From positions 936,363 through 1,000,362 of the forward strand of contig LNKV01000003.1 of NCBI GenBank assembly GCA_001465935.1: 64,000 bases of DNA. Reading direction: 5' to 3'. Below the pieces are notes generated by a model. The model did no database searches. It saw only the letters and a program-made list of their open reading frames with translations, and was not told the origin of the DNA. Made by a program: the position numbers and the translations under genes. Positions 22,014 through 33,563 of this stretch are shown here, piece after piece; within the stretch, counting starts at the first letter, position 1; each line of letters begins with the position of its first letter. Source of the stretch: Clarireedia homoeocarpa (lineage: Eukaryota > Ascomycota > Leotiomycetes > Helotiales > Rutstroemiaceae).

Positions 22014-22835
22014 AAGAAAACGGCGTACGAGCGGTGTGTTCTCATCTACTTACGGCACCTCTTGGTTTACAGATAACATGTCATTTTTCTTTCTCCACAG
22101 CCGTTTAATGAGAAGATTTTGGGGAAAGATATTGTGTTTTCAGTTACATTACATTTAAGTTGGGATACGTAAAAGCAGTATGGTATTATTTAGAAGAATT
22201 GGATATTGGCCACCAAGAATCATATGTTTTCGAACTCATCCACTAAAAAGCATGCCTGATATCCTCAGATAAAGCATATCATAACCGTAACGTCACAGAC
22301 CTACAGTATTGACCTTGTAATGCGCTTCGAAACTCTCCGTAGACCTCAAGGATCGACAATCACGTGTTGAGGGCTATCAGAGTTAACACCACCAGTGATC
22401 ATCGGTGTTTGCTATAGAGTGGCTTTCTTTAAGTGCATATACTCCCGGGAGCACCCAGAATTCTGGTCTGAGCAAATATTGAATTTCATGGGTTGTGTCA
22501 TTTCAAGGAGATTTGTGTGTTGGATACAAGTAGTCATCAGAACCTGGAGGGTACCTTGATAGCCATATTTCCTTTATCGCTAGCTATCAAATAAATATTG
22601 CAACTACCCGAGACAGCCAGTATGTTGGATTCTTATGAGGCGTTTCAGCTCGTTGACAAGCATATTTTGTGCAAAAGAAACATATGAGACTCTAGCCGAA
22701 AAGGTAAAGGGGGTAAGTGCTCGGCAAAAAGAACCTAAGTGCTCTCAGTCCTTGGATTGATGTACTATTTATCATCCATCTACTTTCTCATTATTTACGG
22801 ATGCTCTTCAGCATCAATATCAGTGTTTTGATATC
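22014..22835. other. Intergenic between two acyltransferase genes
   Basis: AT-rich, with no coding signal. It includes one CACGTG E-box-like hexamer near 22362. It presumably holds the 3' UTR of the fusion gene and the promoter of the next gene. Confidence 0.5.
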
Positions 22836-24282
22836 ATGAAGTTCTCACCGTGTTTGAGCTCGCCCACTAGAAAGTCTCCGCAAATTACCTACCTCCTCGG
22901 ACTTCGTGGTTTCCTCGTACTTGAAACTTTTCTATGGACATTCCTTCAGGTTTTCGTTCCAGCTACAGTCAAGAGCAGCATCGTAACTTTCCCCTCAGAT
23001 ACGCCCACATATCAGACTCTTATCCGCAAGATTCTATCGCCCATATTCTGGAATGAATCTCTTTTGTATGCCAGCTTTGTTTTCCTCTCGGGACGAACTC
23101 TTTGTATCTCCTTCATAAAATCTCCATCCAAGGAAACCATCACTTCATCCATCTTCCGCCGCCCCTTTCGTCTCATTATTCCTACAGCTATCTCACTTGC
23201 ACTCTTTACCCTCATTTCGCAGACCACATCTACCAATGAACTTACCACCCTATTCATTACGCAGACTTCAAACCCAGTCATCGAAACACCGCACAAGCTC
23301 TCCTCTCCCATTGCCCTCACCCTTCTCAACTCTATCTTCACCCTCTTCCTCCCCACCACCCCCACCCCCCTGCACACACTCTCCGCAACCCGCTCCTTCC
23401 CCTCCTCCACCCTCCCCACCCTCCCCATCCTCTCCTCCCAATCATCCACCCTCTACACAGCCACCCTCCTCCTACCCTTCACCCGCCTCCTCTGGCGTCT
23501 AAAATACGCCCCCCTCTTCATCTTCACCGCCTACTGGGTATCCTCCTTCTCCGCCCTCAGCATCCTCTCCCTCCTGCTCACCGACCTCCTCCTGAATTCC
23601 CCCTTCCTCTCCTTCTCCGCCCTCGGATTCCCCCTCTCAAAACGCATCTCCAACCATCGTCTTCCATCCTGGCTTCCCTATTCCGCTATTCTCCTGCTGG
23701 GACTCGCGTTGCAGTATCTGTACACCGCGACGGATAACCCGCAGGAGATTGCGAATAAGGAGTTGATCGCTCATGCGGATATTTACGGGGTTTCCGGGGG
23801 TTTGAACCGCAAACCGGATTTGAGAGAGCCGCGGCCGAGGATTGCGGATGTGTTGGTGCTGGTGGGAGGGTTTCTGTTATTGGAGACGAGGAAGGGTGTA
23901 CAGAATTGTTTTAAGAATGATGTGCTTGTTGGGTTGGGGAGGAGGAGTTTGAGTAAGTGTATATTTCTCTTTCTTCATTCATTCATTCATTCATTCATTC
24001 AAAATTTTCGTCGCTGTCTCGCGTTCTCGGTTGCATGTGCTGATGAGAAGCATTCAAACAGGTTACTTTTTGACGCAGTCGATTTTCATATATTCCCTGG
24101 GAATTCCTCTGTATCTACATTTAGCTGTGGAGAATGATGTTTCGGCTGCACTGACAACTTTTGTTTGTTTTGTGGTTTCGGTGTTTGGGACGCTGGCTTC
24201 GGGCGAAGTGTTTTATAGAGTGGTAGAGGTTCCTTCGCTGTGGTTGGGATGGTGGTGCTGGGAGTGGATGTCGCAACGCTAG
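22836..24282 (+). CDS. Acyltransferase-3 family membrane protein (putative O-acyltransferase)
   Basis: Exons 22836-23952 and 24062-24282; product 445 aa. The 109-bp intron contains an ATTC microsatellite, and the join continues a membrane span as SLSYFLTQSIFIYSLG. Multi-spanning membrane protein whose N-terminal YLLGLRGFLVLE matches the LRG signature of acyltransferase-3 proteins, which move acyl groups from a donor to sugars in polymers or lipids. The His normally found about ten residues after LRG appears to be Thr or Trp here (LETFLWTFLQ), so it may belong to a divergent fungal subgroup. A loop after about residue 300 (DNPQEIANKELIAHADIYG) faces one side of the membrane. It is in tandem with the GH16-acyltransferase fusion, supporting a shared polysaccharide-decoration role. 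Confidence 0.78.
23976..24000. repeat. (ATTC)6 microsatellite inside an intron
   Basis: About six copies of cattc/attc tetramers lie within the intron of the acyltransferase gene, between the donor at 23953 and the acceptor at 24061. Confidence 0.9.
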
Positions 24283-24526
24283 GTCCCACGATGCGCTTCG
24301 AAATTTCTCTAGTTGGCGGGCTGTATGAAAGATTGGCGGTCATCTTTCACGGTGATGATAATGAGCTGGACATAAATTGCAGGTACCTTAGCAAGAGCGA
24401 GCTACATGTGTTATGTTCTCATGCTGAAAATGCACAAGTCTTTTGCCCCGATCACCCTAAAATATGATAATAGTCTCCGCAACCACAGCCCTTAGATTAC
24501 CTAACATTCACACCACCCATCTTCCC

Positions 24527-25651
24527 TCAACCTCTACCCAAATGCCCCAAGACAGCCCTCAGCCTCCTCAAAGCCTTCACATCCCCCCTTTCCTCTGCCC
24601 CATTACCCCCTTCCTTCAACCTCTCCACCTCCTCCCTCGCCTCCCTAACCAACGGCGCGAGCCCACCCCAAACCTCATCCGCATACCCATTCAACACACC
24701 ATCCCAATCCCTTAAACTCGCCTCTCCAAAGCCAGCCCCGGTTTCCTCCCCAAACCTCGGCCTCAGATTTAACACATGATCCACATCCAACCTCCCATGC
24801 ACCTCCCCCAACAGCTTCCCAGAAATCTCCCGAATTTTAGCCATCTGCTCAGCATCTAATCCCCAATCTACATTTTCCTCTTCATACATCTCTTTCTCGA
24901 ACTCGGGGATGGAAGGAAATGATGAGCCTCCGATGTCGCCGGGCGAATTCAGTATATTTAGTACCTCTTCCCCATCGTGCGCTTCTTGTTCAGGTATACT
25001 GTGATAGCCACTCGCACTCTCACCTTTATACACCCAAGCAGACCCAGGTTGAGACGCCACAACCCCAGACCCAGACCCAGACCCAGACCCAGCGCCCAAC
25101 CCAGAAGAACGAGTCTCCTCCCACACCATCTCCCAAGCCCTCGAAGTCTCCAGCTGCGGCGAATGACGCGATCCGTTCATCCGCCCACCCTCATACCCCT
25201 CTTCCTGCATCGTCGCCTCCGCCTCCCCATCAACCGCGTCCAAAAACCTCGAAAACTGCTCTTCAGCCTCCCGAACATGATCCCTTGTCTCCCTACTCAA
25301 GTCCCCTCTCGTCCCCCCCACTCCTCCTCCTTCTCCCATCACATCTCCCCGTGGATTCCCTCCCCAATCCGCTGCACTTGCACTTGCACCCGCACCCGCG
25401 GACGAAGAATGCGATCCCACCTTCCCATTCGTCATCGCAGCCACGCTGCCATTCCTCATCTCGCTCGCACCAGGCGCAGCCGTAAGCGCAGAGCGCGTGA
25501 GTCCGCTTGCGGATGCAGAGACACGTGAGAGGAACGAGGGAGATGATGATGGTGGTGCAGGGGGTCCATCTTGTGATGATATGGGTGGGTTTGGTGTTTC
25601 TGATGTCCCTTTCCCTTTCCCTTTATTATTGTTATTATTATTGATTTCCAT
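24527..25651 (-). CDS. Unrecognised conserved-looking acidic protein (374 aa)
   Basis: Single exon. The N-terminus is Asn/Lys/Gly-rich (MEINNNNNNKGKGKG), followed by a Ser/Ala/Gly-rich disordered part with FLSRVSAS (about residues 40-47). A short helix-like segment EEQFSRFLDAVDG (about 129-141) and the motif EQEAHDGEEVLNIL (about 220-233) precede an acidic, tryptophan-containing C-terminal half ending in a charged helical stretch (DEVWGGLAPLVREAREEVERL). I recall a similar layout in uncharacterised filamentous-fungal proteins but cannot name a family. There is no signal peptide or membrane span. It converges with the acyltransferase gene, with about 240 bp between stops. A (GS)n run near residue 190 comes from a short tandem repeat. 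Confidence 0.7.
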   Translation of the reverse strand: MEINNNNNNKGKGKGTSETPNPPISSQDGPPAPPSSSPSFLSRVSASASGLTRSALTAAPGASEMRNGSVAAMTNGKVGSHSSSAGAGASASAADWGGNPRGDVMGEGGGVGGTRGDLSRETRDHVREAEEQFSRFLDAVDGEAEATMQEEGYEGGRMNGSRHSPQLETSRAWEMVWEETRSSGLGAGSGSGSGSGVVASQPGSAWVYKGESASGYHSIPEQEAHDGEEVLNILNSPGDIGGSSFPSIPEFEKEMYEEENVDWGLDAEQMAKIREISGKLLGEVHGRLDVDHVLNLRPRFGEETGAGFGEASLRDWDGVLNGYADEVWGGLAPLVREAREEVERLKEGGNGAEERGDVKALRRLRAVLGHLGRG

Positions 25652-26317
25652 GATTACGTGTCTGCCTCTCTAAATCATGATAAAGATTAATTTTTGCGGT
25701 GATTTGGAAGTCACTTAAATCTAGGACATGATAACTACTCGGTTGAATATTCTCTCGGAAACCTGGAGAGTCCCGCATTGCCCGCGTTCGTCCGAGGGAT
25801 GGTTTCAGATGCATGTGATTATTACCCGGATGATGCACGAAATCTATTACCCGCAGAACTAGCTCTACTTTCTGTTTTATGAATTTTCTCAAAGTTTGTC
25901 TTTTAAACCCGAAGCAAATAAAGCCTTAGGTGAGGATTGGAAAAGTATCTTGAAATTTTTTGTAAAGGAAATTTGCTATAATAAAACGAGCGACCTACAC
26001 GGACGAATTTGGATTCCTTCAGTGTGCATGGCATTAATGCTTACTTCAAGTCCTGGCCTACAGTTGAGTATTCGCAGTTACTTTCCTTTCTTCCTAGCAT
26101 ATCCTCCAAGCTTGGATCAGTAGGTGATAGGTATAGCTGCCAGGCGTGGCAGTCCTTATGCCTGGCTTCCCGAAATGTGAGCATGCAGATGCTTGAAAGC
26201 CTCTGCATCCCGACCAGCTGTGTATTTGTAGAACAATTGTCTTTAGCAAAGATGTTGCCTACGTCCATTACAATTCAGAGCATCTGCTAGGCGTCGTCAA
26301 AGACCGAACAGTTTTCC

Positions 26318-27470
26318 CTAAGTGAGAATGAGAGAATACCCCACCGTGTTCGAATCTTCAATGCTCCCTAAAGATGCCCCCAATAAGGAACTGCCAGAAC
26401 CATGAGAGGGGAAAGGCCAAAAGACATCCGAAAAAGTAGCAGGCTCTACCAATACACGTAGAGTTGTTGTATCGGAGGATTTTCTAGTGTCCATAACAAG
26501 ACGTTTGGCGTAATGTAGCCTATTAACCGGAATCATTGATCCTGTTGAGAATCTGGAGCTGTAGTTTTCGCATTTTAGTGATACATTGCCATGAAATGAA
26601 TACTCGAGCACCCAAATCTGCGAAGTGCCTGGAATGTCGAGCGTCGGGCTCGGAAGTCACCAAGCTCTTGTAACACCGCAGCGCAAGGTCTTTTGAACAT
26701 GAATCCGCTGAGCAGCAATTTGCAGATTTACAAAACTTGACTTCAAAGCTTCTGTGTATACAGACCTACGAACCTTTTTGAGCAGCCTTGTCGACTTCTA
26801 AAATGTTCTTCTGCCCTACAAGCCTCGTAGTAGAGCTGGCCTCACCTATAAGTGTACTTCACTGCAGTAACATTCTTGGTCGTACAAGCTTTGGCCACTT
26901 CTTCGATGGCGCATTTTGGAAGGCTAAGTCAGAAAACCTATCGTAATCTGGTGGTTTGATGAAAACAGAAGTAGCATAAAGCTCTTGACGGGGTCTTATT
27001 TGAGGACTACGTACCTCTATCGGATCTAATAAAGGAAGTCAAACAGACGCCGAAAGACTTTGTAGTATGCATCTAAACTTGATATAGAAGTGTAGGATGC
27101 CGAGTTTGTGCCGTGGATTGATATATCGCCATACTGTAATCGCTTTGGTTGAAACACAAAGTGACATGTGGATCCTGCCATGCCGAACATCGCATATACA
27201 CTAATATAGTACTTTCAAGTATATCCAAAGAAGAGGTTGGGCACAGGTCTAGAGTTGCCAATCAGGTGTAACAAAACCATGCAGACTAGTAGGTGGTCTC
27301 TCTCATGCGCTGCGTAGATCGTGTAAAGATATCTGCATCGAGTATCTCCGGAATTAGGCACAGATTCACATGCTCTTGCCTGCGGTTCTGTAAGTGAAGT
27401 AAGCATGGTATTTATGTTCGTAGATGGATTACCTGTGTTTGAAAGGCGATGCACCAGCTGGAGTCGGCAT
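26318..27470 (-). pseudogene. Decayed protein-coding relic of unknown family
   Basis: On the minus strand several protein-like stretches follow each other in changing frames. There is an ATG at 27470 (MPTPAGASPFKH) with a plausible splice to QEHVNLCLIPEILDADIF, then HFVFQPKRLQYGDISIHG (about 27165-27110). Next is one frame open from 27038 to about 26610, interrupted only by a TGA at 26859-26861 and a TAG at 26766-26768, and finally a frame ending at 26318 with GNVSLKCENYSSRF. Codon use and residue composition look coding, unlike surrounding spacer. Both in-frame stops are one C-to-T change from Arg or Gln codons, as expected of decay or RIP. A heavily spliced live gene is the alternative. I recognise no family. 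Confidence 0.4.
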
Positions 27471-27945
27471 GATTAGCACGTTGGGGGGGAGTTGACGGAG
27501 TGATTTGATTTGAGGATAATCATGGAAGGCCCAAGTGCTACGCATATGCGGGAATATATTGACAATTAAAATATTCACTCGATAAACAGGCGGCGTCTGT
27601 CAAGCAATGCCAAAGCGATGGTTGAGATTAGGAAATGGATGTGTTGGATGATGGGACTTTTTCAGAAAGCGATGTTTGGGCGAGCAGGTGTGGCTGGGCT
27701 GAGTCATGCTGTGGCTTGTGGGAGTTGTGGGACTTGTCTGTGGCTCACAGTAGTCCGTAGTCCGTAGTCAGTTGTTGTGGAGGGGGCTCGGGAAGCGAGG
27801 GAAGCGAGAGAAGTTCTTTGAGGCCGCCGCATTAGGACGAGGGGAATGCCCGAGGCTGGATGCATAGCGGTTTTGTCGTGTGTTCTATCAATTTTGTCGT
27901 GATTGATTCTTTGATTTGACATTTTGCATGTTGCTCGGCCAGGAT

Positions 27946-27985
27946 TCTCACTCTCACACTCTCTCGCTCTCTCTCACTCTCACTG

Positions 27986-28017
<32 letters not shown>

Positions 28018-28018
28018 G
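27946..28018. repeat. CTCACT hexamer microsatellite
   Basis: About twelve imperfect ctcact/ctctct hexamers. It lies 0.7 kb upstream of the CDC55 start. Confidence 0.9.
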
Positions 28019-28705
28019 ACTTGTACCTTTCATCATCGCCGAAGTCGAAAGAAAGCTTACGGAGGTATGCGAGCCGGATTGAAATCGCATAATGAAGGCA
28101 TGAAGGCTCTTACTAAGTAGTCGGAACCCCACAAACCACACACCAGCAGCATAATATTCCTGTACTGTCCAGTAAACGTAAACGTACCGCTAGAGCAAAG
28201 CTACTTACAACATATTCTCCCACCAGAACTACAAACCACAATCATTCATCCACCCACCCAACTCACCCTCCCACCACCACAACTCAAGAGGAACCCTTCC
28301 TTCCTTGTCCTGAGACAACAAATTCATTCGCAGAACGCCAAAATAAAAGAAACTGCGGAAACAATACCTTTCCTTCGCCCGCCGTCGCCTTCTATTAATC
28401 CTGACACTTATCTATTCATCAAAGTGGATCTTTGATTTTGCTTGTGTTGCACCCGCACACCGTCGATAAACAACCCCCCTCCCCCCCAGACCTAGGAACA
28501 CTCGATTCCAACTTTCTACAATCCCACCTACCCCCAGCACATATAGGTAGCCTCACCTTTTGGTGCATCAAAGATCGACCACTTTTGAACCCCTCGCCCC
28601 TCGACGCGATCGAGTCCATCTACCGTCTATCCTCTGAGTAGCGGTCACTTTCACACTCACCTTGCCGGACGAGGATCTATTCTCCTCCCCCACAGCTTGA
28701 AAAAG

Positions 28706-30558
28706 ATGGTAGAAGGAGAACCGAACTCTCCAACCTGGAAGTTCACACAGTGAGTACTCTCTTGATACCGTGCTATCTTCATACTGCCTTTTTGATGTGA
28801 ATGAAAAGCCTCGAGGGCCCCAGTTTTCTAGTGTATTGCGTCACCGTTGGGAAATATGGGCTAACCACTGATTGCTAGATGCTTTGGAGATAAAGGCGAT
28901 GTCGAAGACATAACAGAAGGTATGTTGTCTAGATGGAAAACCCTGCATCATCTCGAAGCATCAAAAAGATCATTGGCAACTGTAGGACTTTGCGCATTGT
29001 GCCGGGGCTAACATGATGGTACATAGCCGATATCATCTCGACAGTAGAATTCGACCACACGGGAAATTATCTTGCTACTGGTGATAAGGGTGGACGTGTG
29101 GTTCTGTTCGAAAGGAATGAGACGGTACAGAAGCAATCTCTCGATCGAAGCTGCTTAGTCCTGCTCAGGTATGCTAACATATACAATTTAGAAAAAGACA
29201 TGCGAATACAAGTTCCATACAGAATTCCAATCCCATGAACCCGAATTCGATTACCTCAAGTCATTGGAGATAGAAGAGAAGATCAACAAGATCAAGTGGT
29301 GTCGACGACAAAATGCATCTCATTATCTACTTTCTACCAACGACAAGACTATAAAGCTATGGAAGGTGTTCGAGAAGTCCCTGAAGGTGGTAGCAGAGAA
29401 CAATCTTTCACACGACTTGACGCCAGGAAACGTACCGGGAGGCGGTGGAAGCGTTAAGCCGATATCGAACGTCCACTTCTCGAGTGCCCACGATCTCAAA
29501 CTACCCCGCCTTACTCATCACGATACGGTTGTGGCAGCAGTACCCCGAAGGACTTATGCGAACGCACATGCATATCATATCAACAGCATTTCTGTGAACA
29601 GTGATGGGGAAACATTCATTAGTAGTGACGATCTGCGGATAAACTTATGGAACCTGAACATTCAGGACCAAAGCTTCAACATTGTCGACATCAAGCCGGC
29701 TAATATGGAGGAGCTGACGGAGGTCATCACAGCGGCTGAATTTCATCCGCAGAGTTGCAACTGGTTCATGTATGCAAGCTCAAAAGGAACCATTAAGCTT
29801 GCAGATATGAGAGAAAGCGCACTTTGCGATCAGCATGCGAAACGTAAGTTAGAATGAGCTAGGTCGCAAACATGGGCTAACTTGACCTCCAGAATTCGAA
29901 CAGGAAGAAGATCCGTCCTCCCGATCGTTCTTCTCTGAAATTATTTCCTCTATCTCAGACGTTCGTTTTTCACACGACGGTCGTTACATTCTTTCACGTG
30001 ATTATCTCACTGTTAAGATCTGGGATGTCAATATGGAGAGACAGCCAATCAAGACTATACCTATCCATGAGCATCTACGCCCACGTCTTTGTGATACATA
30101 TGAGAATGACAGCATATTCGACAAGTTTGAGGTGGTATTCTCTGGTGACGCAAAGAACGTCATGACGGGAAGCTATAACAACAACTTTATGATCTACCCA
30201 TCTGATCCTGACAAAGAAGTCGAAGTTGTCTTACAAGCCGACAAATCGGCTTTCAAGGCCAAGAAGGTCGGAGTGCCAACACCAATAAACTCATCCTCCA
30301 GTCCAACAGCAAATGGTAAGAAAGGGAACTCGAGAGCGGGCAGTCCTGCTGCCGGGGTTGGAGGCCAAGGAGGAAGAATGAAGAAAGAGACCGATGCGGA
30401 CCAAATCGACTTTAACAAAAAGATTTTACATATGAGCTGGCATCCATTCGAAGATAGCATTGCCATTGCGGCCACAAATAACGTAAGTCTTTGGTATATC
30501 AACATGAATCATACTTGGGCTAACTATCTTCTAGCTTTTCGTTTTCTCTGCATTGTAG
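28706..30558 (+). CDS. CDC55: Serine/threonine protein phosphatase 2A regulatory subunit B (PR55/Cdc55)
   Basis: Regulatory B subunit that gives the PP2A core (scaffold plus catalytic subunit) its substrate choice in mitosis and morphogenesis. Exons: 28706-28749, 28879-28919, 29027-29124, 29192-29843, 29893-30482, 30535-30558; product 482 aa. It is a seven-bladed WD40 propeller. Recognisable stretches include CFGDKGDVEDITEADIIS at the N-terminus, FDHTGNYLATGDKGGRVVLF, FHTEFQSHEPEFDYLKSLE (the B-family hairpin), SSRSFFSEIISSISDV, YENDSIFDKFE, MTGSYNNNF and DFNKKILHMSWHP. A Gly/Ser-rich insert near residue 420 separates blades. The final exon is only 24 nt and encodes LFVFSAL plus stop, where the family ends with a similar hydrophobic strand. 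Very sure of the family. Confidence 0.95.
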
Positions 30559-31910
30559 AAATTGGTGATACGCGAAAGCGGTCTCTAGGTCATATTCTAT
30601 TCGTGTTTTCAAAGTGTGTTGGTTACAGTGCACCCAGCAGATCATTGTCCATTGGGATCCAATGTATTCATACTGATAGCTTCATCAGTTACAAGGAACG
30701 ATGAAATTATTGGTGGCGGATATGGAAGACTGCCACACTCTGCGAGGTGTAGGCTAAAGGAATAACGAATGGTTTGTGATGGCTTGGTACTTGTTGGAGA
30801 CTTTCCGGCTCTTCGGTGACCATGAAGCTTCTGCTGGAGTATCTAAGCTGTCAAGCTGCACGGAGGCATGAGAATGTTTTCGCGCAGCTTTTCAATGATC
30901 GATAGTAGCCTAGTTACGCAACCACCACGAATAATGCATGAGATTCCAAACATTATGTGCTCCTCAGAGAATTTACTTTCCAGGTTCAGGTCGAGATGGT
31001 TTTTGTTCGGAGTAGACCAAAAAGTGTCCTTGTCACATTACCCCAGAAAAGCGAGTCTTGTGCTCACATCCTCGATTGAGGATGCAACCTCAAACACCCC
31101 TTAAACTAGGAGAAAGAGAAACAAGTTAAGCATAACGGAAGCCCACTCGTTTCCGTTCAGCCCTGAAATAGCACAAGTGATTAGTGATTCAAGAAGCCAG
31201 CCAGTCAAAGCTTTTCCTCTCCCCAACTACCACCAAACAATCTAGGCTCTCTGGGCATATCTCCGGGGCATTCGGTAATCGCTGATTCGATCGCCCAATG
31301 GTTACAGGGACTTCAGCAGGGGATTTTGGCTCTAAAATGCAGCTGCTAACCTGATGGATGGATGGAGAGGTAATCGATCTTCGTCAACAGCCCCCCACCA
31401 TCCTTTTTGATTTGCTGAATTACCTCGACCTGCCCGTGCCTGCTTCGTTATTCTACACACGCTGTCCTGTACCTTGCTTACACTTTAGGTCAATTGTCAT
31501 TTATCTCATGCTTTGGTTAATCTGATATCACGGGTTGAGCGGTACCTTGAACTCATCCTTGTCCAGACAGGTAGGTCGTGGTAGCGTGCTGAGGAGCTTA
31601 AAAATTAGGTAGGTAAGTTATTAGTATGTTTGTATTCTTGTTGATCTACGTGTCAGATTGCAAACGAATCTCTTGAGATTCAAAACTTCTCATTCCTTTT
31701 CTCTTCTTCTGGCCCTTTTCTGATATATGTATCTATCATCCAGTTCTTACCAGGATAAGTGTATACGAGTAGCCCAAAACGCCAGTGCTGTGTGTCCAAC
31801 CGAAACTCCGGAACGAACGTCCATTCTTGGAACATTTTCGTGAATTCGCGCCTCTGGAATCCGTTTACCACCTAGTGCGTGTTTCGCTCTGCTTTGAATG
31901 CTTTACATGA
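30559..31910. other. Intergenic between CDC55 and YEA4
   Basis: About 1.35 kb with no coding signal. It contains a TAGGTAGGTA-type motif near 31606-31616 and a GTAGGTCG variant near 31570. It presumably holds the CDC55 3' UTR and YEA4 promoter. Confidence 0.5.
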
Positions 31911-33563
31911 ATGGCTCGACGACGCCGAGCTGATTCTGCAAGTAACCAGCAAAATCCCACGTCCGCCTCCACCAATTCTACCACGACCGCTTCGTCCTCG
32001 TCCTCGTCCTCTATGAACGTCCAGAGACGTCGCTCGACGCTGAGGGATTTACAAGCTTCGTCCAATTTGCACCATGGTCAGACGGATGGAGATGTAGCGC
32101 CTCCCAAGGTTATTAATGCCGCGCCGAGTTTGGAAAAGGCTGAGATGTACGGCATTGATGATCAGCGACCGGCGTCGAGTAAGATGTTAGCCATGGCGGG
32201 TCGTATCTTCATCGAGACTATTCCGCAGTGGTTGGCCGTGGGGGCTATGCTGGGCTTGATCTTTGGTGGTTGTTGCTCGAATGTGAGTCCATTGTTTACG
32301 CGTCGGGAGTGAGGGCTTGTTGCGGATGAGGGGCTTATGAGAAATCTACTAGGTCTTCGCGTTGGAAGCTATTGTGAAGTAAGTTATACCTTCCCCGCCT
32401 TGAGCCATGCATGTAGTACGAATAACCCCGCTGACTTTTTGTTTAGGGTTGAGCCAGATAGCGGTACGAATCTCTCCTGCGGCAAGTCTCGCTGATAGCA
32501 TCTAACACAATGAAGGAACACTCATGACTTTCGTCCAATTCCTCTTCGTTGCCGTAACGGGTTACATTTCTCAATTCGACCGAAGCCGCCCTCCACTATT
32601 CTTACAACCAAATCGTGTTCCTATACGCCGCTGGATAATCAATATTGTCTTATTCTTCACCATCAATGTCTTGAACAATCACGCTTTTAGCTACAACATT
32701 TCAGTCCCAATGCATATCATCTTACGGTCAGGAGGAAGTATCACAACCCTTGCGGCGGGTTATATATGGGGAAAGAGATTCTCCCGGATCCAGGTCGTAG
32801 CTGTCACCCTGTTAACAATCGGCGTGGTGACAGCCGCCTGGTCCGACCAACAATCCAAGGTACGTATCCATTGATCTCCGGCAAGCCAAGCCAATCCAAA
32901 CTAACACACCTCCCACAGAACGGAAAAGTCGACGAAGATGTACCTCCATTCAGCACTGGCCTCGTTATCCTCTTCGTAGCCCAAGTTCTCTCCGCAATTA
33001 TGGGTCTCTACACGGAAGAAACCTACAAAGAATACGGCCCGCACTGGAAAGAAAACCTCTTCTACTCTCACCTCCTCGCGCTCCCCCTTTTCGCCCCCTT
33101 CATCCCCTCCATGCACCGCCAACTCCTCAGACTCGCCTCCTCTAACCCCCTCACCCTCCCTACCCACGATTTCCTCCTCACCCTCCCCGCCCCTCTCAAA
33201 TCCACCCTCTCCTCCATTCATCTGCCTTCCCAGCTCGTCTACCTCGCCACAAACGTCCTCACGCAATACGCCTGCATCCGCGGTGTGAACCTCCTTGCTG
33301 CCGCATCCTCGGCACTGACAGTTACGATTGTGTTGAATGTGAGGAAATTGGTTAGTTTGTTATTGAGCATATGGCTTTTTGGAAATCGCCTGAGTCCGGG
33401 GACGATGCTGGGTGCGTGCTTGGTTTTCTTTGCGGGTGGGTTGTATAGTTTGGATGGGGGGAAGAAGAAGAAGAAGGGGGGCGTGGTGGGGGTCGGTGCG
33501 AGACATAGAGGGGTGAATGGGAATGGGAAGGCGAGTGCGGGAATGAATGGAAAGATTGGGTAG
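31911..33563 (+). CDS. YEA4: UDP-N-acetylglucosamine transporter, YEA4/SLC35B-type
   Basis: Nucleotide-sugar antiporter of the ER or Golgi membrane, supplying UDP-GlcNAc for chitin and glycan synthesis. Exons: 31911-32282, 32353-32378, 32447-32463, 32516-32859, 32919-33563; product 467 aa. Exons 2 and 3 are only 26 and 17 nt but restore a continuous span (GGCCSNVFALEAIVKVEPDSG). A Ser/Thr/Arg-rich N-terminal tail of about 95 residues precedes roughly ten spans. Diagnostic stretches include FFTINVLNNHAFSYNISVP, HIILRSGGSITTL and GLYTEETYKEYG. The second half ends with SSALTVTIVLNVRKLVSL, the usual transporter signature, and a Lys-rich tail. A purine/pyrimidine-biased stretch (33080-33200) lies in the last exon. 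Confidence 0.92.

Larger units (their letters stand above)
25652..28705. other. Long intergenic region containing a coding relic and a CTCACT repeat
   Basis: Apart from the minus-strand relic at 26318-27470 and the repeat at 27946-28018, I see no gene. Sequence from about 28150 to 28705 is C-rich with CCACCCACC-type tracts and is probably promoter and 5' UTR of CDC55. Confidence 0.5.

Noticed and set aside
26341..26360. gttcgaatc, resembling a tRNA B box
   Set aside because: No A box, acceptor stem or anticodon arm can be built around it; it lies in the coding relic.
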